Source: Saprospiraceae bacterium
Lineage (GTDB): Bacteria > Bacteroidota > Bacteroidia > Chitinophagales > Saprospiraceae
Assembly: GCA_020631235.1 (NCBI GenBank)
Contig: JAHDHQ010000005.1
Coordinates: 1 to 39,081 of the forward strand
Direction of reading: 5' to 3'
DNA: 39,081 nucleotides
The number at the start of each line of letters is the position of its first letter. The stretch's first letter is position 1. Under the pieces are notes generated by a model, which did no database searches, was not told the DNA's origin, and saw only the letters and a program-made list of their open reading frames with translations. Shown here one piece after another: positions 32,804-39,081 of the stretch. A program made the position numbers and the translations under genes.

Positions 32804-33436
32804 TCACACGATCTTTTTACCGTGAAATATATGCGTGTTTATAAGATCTGTGTGAGTTTTTAAATTTTCACCCGTTATTTTTCCTGCGGCAATGATTTGG
32901 ATATTCGCTTTCGTTAATCGGATCATTTCATTGATTGTTTGGTGCCCTTGGATGGCTGTTTTTGCTCCGCCGCTTGTCAATATATGTACTGGATGATTCA
33001 GTGCATTGAGCCGGCTGAGGTCTGCATAGATATCTATGCTTTCATCGATGGCTTTATGGATGGTTATTTCTAGTTCTCCGGCTTCGTTGATTAACTTTTG
33101 TATGTTGGCTATGTCTAATCGTTTATTTGTATCGAGTAAGCCAAAAACAATTCCGTGTACGCCCATTTTTCGAGCGAGATGAATTTCGGCGATCATTTGT
33201 TTAATTATGGTTTGATTAGCTAAGAAGGGCCCAGGCTCAGGCCTAACCATAATCTTTATCGGGATGTTTAATTGCTGCAGACATTTTTCGATGAGTTGGG
33301 GACTAGGACTTAGACCGTCCAGTTCTAAATGTGCGCAGAGTTCTATTTGATGAGCGCCATTGGCTTGCGCTTGTTTAGCTTGTTGGAGATTCTCTACACA
33401 GGCTTCTAGGATTATATTATTATGGGCTGATGACAT
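32804..33436 (-). CDS. cutC: CutC-family protein
   Basis: 210 aa TIM-barrel protein of the CutC family: ILEACVENLQQAKQAQANGAHQIELCAHL at the start in two parts, SPSPQLIEKC, IMVRPEPGPF, HKAIDESIDIYADL and ILTSGGAKTA are all in family order. The name copper homeostasis protein comes from older genetics in E. coli; its biochemical role is still unclear. It is shorter than the usual ~245 aa, losing mainly C-terminal helices. Convergent with the DJ-1 fusion gene (21 bp apart). Confidence 0.88.
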   Translation of the reverse strand: MSSAHNNIILEACVENLQQAKQAQANGAHQIELCAHLELDGLSPSPQLIEKCLQQLNIPIKIMVRPEPGPFLANQTIIKQMIAEIHLARKMGVHGIVFGLLDTNKRLDIANIQKLINEAGELEITIHKAIDESIDIYADLSRLNALNHPVHILTSGGAKTAIQGHQTINEMIRLTKANIQIIAAGKITGENLKTHTDLINTHIFHGKKIV

Positions 33437-33465
33437 CTGGCGAAGTAATTAAGCATATTTGATTT

Positions 33466-34149
33466 CTAATCTCGGTGTGCATCATAGGTTTGTGTTTTCC
33501 AATTGTACTTTTCCCTTCGTTTGCTTTCGTCATTTAGGGTTAAATAGTGAATGGCAAAGACCAAACGTATCTTAATATCTTTTAAATCAAATTGTTCCTT
33601 ATTGATGATTAAATCCGCTTTCATACTGGGACTAATATGTCCCACGGCATGAAATCTGTCGTAGTATTTTTCTTTAATAATAGGTATGCTATCGGCTGCC
33701 AGTTTTAGAAATGACTTATATTTTCCTTCATAATTTAGGTGAATTACCCGCAGGGTGTCACCTTTCCATTTTTTCTTATATCCTGCGCCGAGCGTCCAGA
33801 TTTGATTAAATGTTTGAGTATCGATGGTTTCGTACATCGCTAATTGTTCTTCTATGGGAATGGTTAAGTTGGATTTTCCTTTTCTCATTTGGCCATAAAG
33901 CTCATCGATATAGCTATGGTATTTTGCCGTGATTTGTGGGTCATCATCCTTAGATTGTACGCCTATGGCCTCTTCGAAGAAAGTGAGAATGGTATGTAAA
34001 TTTTCAATTTCCTGCGCGCTAAAAATTTGAGTAATTAGTGACTCGTTGGCCAGGAGATTTGGTGGTTCACTGGTACAAGCTTTTAGTGAAAGTAAAAGAC
34101 CTAGGAAGATGAAAATCTTCACATTTAATGTAATATGATGATATACCAT
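33466..34149 (-). CDS. Lipoprotein of unknown function
   Basis: 227 aa with signal peptide and lipobox LKAC (C25). The mature part is mixed alpha/beta with IFSAQEIENLHTILTFFEEAIG and a polar C-terminus (YNWKTQTYDAHRD). I recognise no family. It reads in the same direction as cutC, 29 bp upstream of it, so the two may form a transcript. Confidence 0.7.
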   Translation of the reverse strand: MVYHHITLNVKIFIFLGLLLSLKACTSEPPNLLANESLITQIFSAQEIENLHTILTFFEEAIGVQSKDDDPQITAKYHSYIDELYGQMRKGKSNLTIPIEEQLAMYETIDTQTFNQIWTLGAGYKKKWKGDTLRVIHLNYEGKYKSFLKLAADSIPIIKEKYYDRFHAVGHISPSMKADLIINKEQFDLKDIKIRLVFAIHYLTLNDESKRREKYNWKTQTYDAHRD

Positions 34150-34272
34150 GGTAAAGCTTGTAATATTTGCGTCCTTAAAAATAAGATTTCAAATAGAATC
34201 CAAAAACTCTATGTAGACTCACAAGCTAGAAGTCTTTTATAATATATTCTGAGGACGGATTAGATTCAAGCT

Positions 34273-35709
34273 TTATTTCTCTGGTATTTTATAGGTCAAT
34301 CCTATTTGCCCTCCAAACAAGTGGTGGTAGTTGTTAACTGAATAATTATTCTTAAAGAAATCTTGGAAATTGTATCTAAATACCGGATGTAAACTCAAAG
34401 ATAAAGGTCCTTTAATTGATAGTTCGCACTCTATACCAGCCAATAACTGAATACCTAAAGCATTGTTTAAATAAGGCGATCTATTGTCATTGTCGACCCA
34501 CCTTATAATCCCATCTTCAGTAAGTGTTTTGCCTGTGTAATTTTTATGTAAATTAACAATAACTCCAGCGGATGGACCTATCCTAAAACGATTTCCAAGC
34601 CTACTTAAATAACAGAATTTTAAAGGTAACAGTAGACTTTGAGAAGTGACACTACTTAATTCATGGATCATGAAACTGGTAGAACCATAGGATTCTGCTT
34701 CAAAATATACTGGCGGATTATTTCCTTCAAGGAGCACATAAGCTTGAGGATTTGTTTGCAATACTCTTTGGCCTTCTGAGAAATAAGTGTTCTCATGTTG
34801 GATTTCTAAATGTTGCCACTCTAAACCTATGGAAAATTTTATATTTCCTCTTCTATATCCATAGGCAATAGAAGTGTTAAAACTACTTAAAGGCTTGAAT
34901 AGTGCTTCAAAGGATTGGAATTCGGGCGCTGCCGTATTATTGATTTCTACTTTATTGAGTACGGAATTGACTCCACTTGCAAGTGTAAGGCTGTGAACTG
35001 CTTTTTTGTTTTTTATCATCGCAAGCTTCTCATTCGGTATTTGCTGCATAATAGTGCTTGGTTTTGTAAGCATAGGGATCAAGCTAAGCATTGGCAGAGC
35101 CGACATTGACTCAATGTATGCTGCTTTAGATATTTCTAAATCATTTTGGGTCTTATCGAAAGATTCTTTTGTTATACCACTCTTCTTTTGGTTTACCATG
35201 GGCGCATAGGCAATTGCCTTTTGTTTTGCTGAAAAACCAACTGCTGTTTCTGAAAGTGTAGCACTGGATTTTCTTTGTACGCTTTTTTGTTTTTCCTGCG
35301 CTGGTTGTGAATCATTATAGGTAGGCGAACTAGTATTTTTTAAATTACTTGCTTTCGAATGTTTCTCGTTCTTTGATTGCTTTTGATTCGCTAATGATTT
35401 ATTTCTAATGCTTGTGTTTTTTTCTAAAGTATTGGTTAGATTTTGTGCAATGCTTGTCTCAGCAACTTCTGTTTTAGCAGCTTCTTTTTGAAGCATACGA
35501 TCATTGCTCTTGTAAACTACTCCGCTAATTATCGTGATCACAAACAGGCCAAGAGCAAGAAATATCCACCATATTCTACGCTTATTTTTAGACTTTTTTT
35601 GCTCTGCTATTCTTTGCCACAGCTCAGCTTCCCTAGGTATTTCTACTGGTAAATGTTTGAAAGCATTTTTGTAAAGATCGTCTATGTTATGTTTGTTATG
35701 ATGCGACAT
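34273..35709 (-). CDS. Putative anti-sigma/outer-membrane barrel protein of second ECF pair
   Basis: 478 aa. Short N-terminal domain (VEIPREAELWQRIAEQ, residues 17-32), a basic stop-transfer stretch KSKNKRR, one membrane helix (~45-65), a long Lys/Ser/Gln-rich low-complexity linker (~70-215) and a C-terminal beta-rich domain (~240-478) with barrel-like strands ending GGQIGLTYKIPEK. The layout matches the protein at 6371-7717, but there the linker is coiled coil rather than low complexity. It overlaps the sigma gene by 14 bp. Inferred role: holding and releasing the sigma factor in response to an envelope signal. Confidence 0.7.
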   Translation of the reverse strand: MSHHNKHNIDDLYKNAFKHLPVEIPREAELWQRIAEQKKSKNKRRIWWIFLALGLFVITIISGVVYKSNDRMLQKEAAKTEVAETSIAQNLTNTLEKNTSIRNKSLANQKQSKNEKHSKASNLKNTSSPTYNDSQPAQEKQKSVQRKSSATLSETAVGFSAKQKAIAYAPMVNQKKSGITKESFDKTQNDLEISKAAYIESMSALPMLSLIPMLTKPSTIMQQIPNEKLAMIKNKKAVHSLTLASGVNSVLNKVEINNTAAPEFQSFEALFKPLSSFNTSIAYGYRRGNIKFSIGLEWQHLEIQHENTYFSEGQRVLQTNPQAYVLLEGNNPPVYFEAESYGSTSFMIHELSSVTSQSLLLPLKFCYLSRLGNRFRIGPSAGVIVNLHKNYTGKTLTEDGIIRWVDNDNRSPYLNNALGIQLLAGIECELSIKGPLSLSLHPVFRYNFQDFFKNNYSVNNYHHLFGGQIGLTYKIPEK

Positions 35710-36229
35710 AGTTCAATTTTGATATATTTTTATTCAAGAATTTTCTAGCTCTTGCAAGCAAGGTCCTAGAATAAACTTCTTTAATTTCTAACAACTGGCT
35801 AATTTCTTTATGAGCATATCCTTCGATTGCATATAAATTGAATACCACTCTTTGTTGATCAGGTAACTGGCTTAGTATTCTATATAGATCTTGGACATGC
35901 AGGTCATGATTATTAAACACAGTATTGGAGAATCTAACCCCTGATTCAATTTGATATTTGCGCTTATTTTTATGTATCAATTTCAGCGATTCATTAATAC
36001 ATATTTGCTTCATCCATTGAAAGGTAGCCGCTTCACTTTTGTATATAAATTGCTTAAGTGAATCAAAAATCTTAATGTATGATTCTTGTAGCACATCCAT
36101 AGCTAAATGCTCATCCATCGTGTATCTAACTGCAATGGAGAATAAGTAGGAATTAGTTAGATGGTAGATGCTTTTATCTGCACCTACCATCTTATTTTTA
36201 AACTTATTTATTTCTATTCCTAAAGACAA
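35696..36229 (-). CDS. RNA polymerase ECF-type sigma-70 factor (second)
   Basis: 177 aa. Region 2: YLFSIAVRYTMDEHLAMDVLQE, SYIKIFDSLKQF; region 4: LSQLPDQQRVVFNLYAIEGY and HKEISQLLEIKEVYSRTLLA. The start taken is TTG at 36229, which keeps the first region 2 helix (KFKNKMVGADKSIY); the ATG at 36190 would give 164 aa and lose part of it. It follows the large lipoprotein gene by 3 bp and overlaps the anti-sigma-like gene, so the three are one operon. No copy of the promoter motif found at 5773 and 7728 was seen before this operon. Confidence 0.9.
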   Translation of the reverse strand: MSLGIEINKFKNKMVGADKSIYHLTNSYLFSIAVRYTMDEHLAMDVLQESYIKIFDSLKQFIYKSEAATFQWMKQICINESLKLIHKNKRKYQIESGVRFSNTVFNNHDLHVQDLYRILSQLPDQQRVVFNLYAIEGYAHKEISQLLEIKEVYSRTLLARARKFLNKNISKLNYVAS

Positions 36230-36232
36230 AGC

Positions 36233-38047
36233 CTAGTTGTTGATGTGAAAGGATCCGTAAATAGGCACATCATTACCATCAATAATTATTGTACCATTAA
36301 AACTGCCTTTAGCTTCATTACTAAAATCTGAACCAGGTGAAATTTCAAGTAAAGTTTCTACATCTTCGGCAGGAACTAAAAAGTCACCATCTATACCGGA
36401 GTACATAAATACTGTATTCGAGGGATCGACGGTAATACCTGGTGTAGGTGTTCCTTCTTGTGCTGAAGAGGGCCATGTAATTCGAATTATTTCCAAAAAG
36501 TTGGGTTCTTGTATAATAGAGTTAAAAACAATAGCAGTGTCAAGAGGGTTATTTTCACTCCAAAAGGATTGTAGGCTTAGATCACCAGTTCTTAAAACAT
36601 CGATGTGTCCTTCTATAACAAAATGGAGATAGTTTTCAAGATCGCTACAAACAAAGAGATCATTAAATTCGAAAACTCCGTCGATATTACTCACTGATAT
36701 CCAATCAGATCCCATGATTGTCGAATTGTCTAGCACCTGGAAAAGCACTTCAAATTCCTCACAAGTTGTCACTAGAAAATCGAAAGTACCATCTTCGTTC
36801 AATGGGTGTATTTGTAAAAAGTCATTATATATAACCTGTATAAAGCCATCGGTTACAGCCTCAGAATCACAATTGATAGCATTCCCTGTGATAGCTTGTA
36901 AATCTAATACAGTGGAACTCATGACCTCAATGTCTCCCAAATCAATCGTTTCCATGTCGAAAGGTCCTATTTCTTCCGAATAAATAGTTTCTCCACAATA
37001 GTCCATGAGTTTTAAAGTAAAGCTTTCTCCTTGAGGCGCATTTAGAAATTCAAACGAACCATCATCACACAACCAGCCGCCTACACTAGCACCGCTCGAT
37101 AAGCAGAGGGAGACTTGAAAATAAGATGGAGGTAAAGGTCTTCCATAGTTATCAATGACAAATTGCCCAGATATATCAACAGGGTCATCTTTTGTATCCA
37201 CATTCCATGTACTAAAGTGACCAACATCGGCTACATAAATATTGTCAACTAGTGTAGCTTCTCCTTCTTCTACCCAATACCCATGCTCTTCGTCAAAGGA
37301 CCAAAGTGGAATAGTAGACGGAGCATTATTTATCATAGATGATGGAACAGGAAACCTTAGGTTTGCAAAACTTCCATCTTTTAGATTTAATTCATCACCA
37401 CCAGCATCATTTAACTCCACCTGTAGCATTCCAAATGAAGTTAAAGCCGAAACATTCCCTTCAGTATTAACTCCACTCAAATCTCCCACCATTCTTTGGG
37501 CTAAATCGGCAGCGGAAGGATCTATCCAAGTCATAGATACATTATATTCTCCAGCAACCACTTGACCATTTCCATCGACTACACTATTTGCAGGTAGCGT
37601 TATTTTAGCACCACTTGGGTGGTCTAGCGCTGCTCCAGCTGAGTTAGTTACTGCAGATAAGATTGTTTTGTCTACCATCTTAATTTGGGTATAACTATAG
37701 CGATCTTTAAATACAGACATCCTCCTAAATGCATCAAATTTACCTTCTTTGACTACCGTTAAATAGGCGGAATTACCAAAATGACTCACATCGCTAAATA
37801 GAAAATTTCCATACTCATCAGTTTGAGTAGTTAAGGCCATGGTAGCACTTTTTAAATGGACTTCAGCATTTTGTAAAGGACCTTGATCATCTAGCACTAC
37901 TCCATGAACATTCGTAACAATAACTTCCCCAGACTCTGGAAATTGAGTGTTTGGGCCAGTAACTTCTACTATGTCTTTGGCACATGAGCAGATGAATAAG
38001 CATGAAATAATGATTAATGAAAAGTAACTAAGTTTGAAATTCTTCAT
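36233..38047 (-). CDS. Large lipoprotein with carboxypeptidase-regulatory-like domains
   Basis: 604 aa from the ATG at 38047; a frame-extension to 38146 adds residues that mask the signal peptide. Lipobox FICSC (C22). Residues ~40-130 form a carboxypeptidase-regulatory-like (Ig-type) domain: VHGVVLDDQGPLQNAEVHLK, TQTDEYGNFLFSDVS. A second such module lies near residue 305 (ISGQFVIDNYGRPLPPSYF). A middle domain with ITLPANSVVDGNGQVVAGEY resembles the extracellular part of ZU5-like proteins. No enzyme motif. It leads the sigma/anti-sigma operon, so a role as surface sensor, ligand-binding partner or main target of that sigma factor is possible. Confidence 0.75.
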   Translation of the reverse strand: MKNFKLSYFSLIIISCLFICSCAKDIVEVTGPNTQFPESGEVIVTNVHGVVLDDQGPLQNAEVHLKSATMALTTQTDEYGNFLFSDVSHFGNSAYLTVVKEGKFDAFRRMSVFKDRYSYTQIKMVDKTILSAVTNSAGAALDHPSGAKITLPANSVVDGNGQVVAGEYNVSMTWIDPSAADLAQRMVGDLSGVNTEGNVSALTSFGMLQVELNDAGGDELNLKDGSFANLRFPVPSSMINNAPSTIPLWSFDEEHGYWVEEGEATLVDNIYVADVGHFSTWNVDTKDDPVDISGQFVIDNYGRPLPPSYFQVSLCLSSGASVGGWLCDDGSFEFLNAPQGESFTLKLMDYCGETIYSEEIGPFDMETIDLGDIEVMSSTVLDLQAITGNAINCDSEAVTDGFIQVIYNDFLQIHPLNEDGTFDFLVTTCEEFEVLFQVLDNSTIMGSDWISVSNIDGVFEFNDLFVCSDLENYLHFVIEGHIDVLRTGDLSLQSFWSENNPLDTAIVFNSIIQEPNFLEIIRITWPSSAQEGTPTPGITVDPSNTVFMYSGIDGDFLVPAEDVETLLEISPGSDFSNEAKGSFNGTIIIDGNDVPIYGSFHINN

Positions 38048-38266
38048 GATTTGTATTTTTAATTTTCTTATTAAATACATCTCATATGTAAAACGTGTCA
38101 ACAGTTTATTTTTTTTTTGACATTCTCTAGAGACAAGCTTATCCAAAGGGATTATTATCCCAAAAAGTTAATTAATATTTTAGCAATCAATGCCTTCAGA
38201 GGTGTTTAAGACGCTTAGTCGTACCCATAGCTCAGAAATCAAAATTCTGATATAACCGAATGTCTA
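38048..38266. other. Intergenic region upstream of the second sigma operon
   Basis: 219 bp. On the minus strand TTGACA and TATTTAAT lie 18 bp apart shortly before the lipoprotein ATG and could be a promoter, but this is weak in a phylum with different consensus. A short hairpin TCAGAA/TTCTGA at 38232-38250 follows the MopE gene of the right edge only on the other side; nothing else is supported. Confidence 0.3.
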
Positions 38267-39081
38267 TTAATGGGCGATTGATATTTTGTCTAAATGTATA
38301 CCAGATCTAGACCTAATTATTAAATAGTAAATACCAGATGGCCAAGTTTTGGTATCTATTTTAATCAATGCTGATGATTCATTCTCAAGATATATTGGCT
38401 CAATTTTTTGTCCGACAGAAGAAAATATAGAGATAGAGTAATTTTCAGGTATAGTTGAACTGAATCCAGCGATGAGAAAATAATTATGGGCTGGATTAGG
38501 ATATATTTTGATTTGGTCCAATGTCGCTTTATCCACTAAACTCAATAAATCTTCACCATCACAATCTTCGTCAATACCGTTATTTACAATCTCGATGGCA
38601 TCCGGATTAATAGCAGGATCAGTATCATCACAATCACCACCTACAGTGGTGGTTCCAGGCGGTTGTAAACAATACTCTACGAAACTATTATCATCTCCAA
38701 AACCATCCATATCTGCATCAGTAAAATAGGTTTGTACTTCTAAGCCTTCATCTACTTGTCCGTCGCAATTGTTATCAATTTCATCACATATTTCGCTTGC
38801 GGCTGGATTGATGTCGGGATTAGAGTCATCACAGTCTTGATCCGAATTAAACCCATCTCCGTCTTCGTCGATGATTAGTGCTTCCCCATCACAATCTTCG
38901 TCGATATTGTTGTTAGGTATTTCTGTGGCATCTGGATTTACTTCGGGGTCGGAGTCATCACAGTCTTGATCCGAATTAAACCCATCTCCGTCTTCATCGA
39001 TGATTAGTGCTTCTCCATCACAATCTTCGTCGATTTCGTTGTTAGGAATTTCTGTAGCTTCTGGGTTGATATCGGGATCAG
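38267..39081 (-). CDS. MopE-repeat calcium-binding surface protein with T9SS sorting domain (5' partial)
   Basis: The frame is open to the window edge on the minus strand, so start and signal peptide are missing. Seen: two or more 43-residue units (IDEDCDGEALIIDEDGDGF and NSDQDCDDS), then EICDEIDNNCDGQVDEGLEV, a TDADMDGFGDD unit, VGGDCDDTDPAINPDAIEI, a last IDEDCDGEDLLS and a type A sorting domain (IYPNPAHNYFLI ... SGIYYLI). Layout and much of the wording are the same as the left-edge protein, so they are paralogues. The final codons SISIAH differ from the usual basic tail. Function of the N-terminal part unknown; T9SS export is well supported. Confidence 0.9.
   Translation of the reverse strand, partial: DPDINPEATEIPNNEIDEDCDGEALIIDEDGDGFNSDQDCDDSDPEVNPDATEIPNNNIDEDCDGEALIIDEDGDGFNSDQDCDDSNPDINPAASEICDEIDNNCDGQVDEGLEVQTYFTDADMDGFGDDNSFVEYCLQPPGTTTVGGDCDDTDPAINPDAIEIVNNGIDEDCDGEDLLSLVDKATLDQIKIYPNPAHNYFLIAGFSSTIPENYSISIFSSVGQKIEPIYLENESSALIKIDTKTWPSGIYYLIIRSRSGIHLDKISIAH
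38750..39081 (-). repeat. 129-bp tandem coding repeats (MopE units)
   Basis: CCATCACAATCTTCGTCGAT recurs at 38886 and 39015, a period of 129 bp, and runs into the window edge. Same unit length as in the left-edge gene. Confidence 0.85.

Noticed and set aside
36233-38146. Longer start for the large lipoprotein (ATG at 38146)
   Set aside because: It would place 33 polar residues before a clear signal peptide and lipobox; the ATG at 38047 is better.

Overview
The window looks like chromosomal DNA of an AT-rich member of the Bacteroidota, most likely a free-living Saprospiria/Saprospiraceae-type or related bacterium (the phylum is well supported, the family is inference). The evidence is several proteins ending in type A sorting domains of the type IX secretion system (T9SS; YPNP...G near the end and a KxLIIIK-like tail), MopE-like calcium-binding repeats (DEDCDG/DGDGF), SPII lipoproteins, a GCTDP...NY...DDGSC lipoprotein motif, ECF sigma factors paired with membrane/barrel proteins, TAnnTTTG-type promoters and general absence of Shine-Dalgarno sequences.

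Layout. Positions 1-798 and 38267-39081 are the ends of two paralogous MopE-repeat T9SS proteins that point inward and are both cut by the window edge inside 129-bp tandem repeats. Next to the left one are a convergent di-heme cytochrome c peroxidase, then a small island (about 2.0-5.56 kb) with a decayed T9SS gene and an intact T9SS beta-propeller gene. The island is bounded by a tRNA-Leu(CAA) gene and a displaced copy of that tRNA's 3' end. At 5.8-8.7 kb an ECF sigma factor, a membrane-coiled coil-barrel partner and a GIN-domain lipoprotein form one regulatory cassette; an almost identical bipartite promoter precedes the sigma gene and the lipoprotein gene. From 8.8 to 13.0 kb lie a T9SS tail remnant, a family 2 glycosyltransferase, three small lipoproteins and a small outer-membrane protein.

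The centre (13.1-22.6 kb, minus strand) is the most striking part: eight translationally coupled genes in the order HMG-CoA reductase, UbiA prenyltransferase, a rifampin-phosphotransferase/PigC-like dikinase, a BtaA-like (DUF3419) aminocarboxypropyl transferase, a phytol/dolichol-kinase-like membrane protein, a two-lobed GNAT protein, a membrane-anchored SRPBCC protein and an ANL (AMP-forming) ligase. A divergent alpha/beta hydrolase and a perfect 10-bp-arm palindrome sit at its promoter. Together they look like a dedicated pathway for an isoprenoid-containing lipid or metabolite whose product I cannot name.

The right part (23.6-38 kb) has a 1.1 kaa LRR/MopE T9SS surface protein, small enzymes (VOC, NTF2-like, Cys-rich CWC/DUF5522 and a mini-copy of it), an AraC-type membrane regulator followed by a serine hydrolase and an NTF2-DJ-1 fusion, cutC, a lipoprotein, and a second ECF sigma/membrane-barrel pair headed by a large carboxypeptidase-regulatory-like lipoprotein. 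No CRISPR array, rRNA, transposase or phage gene was seen.
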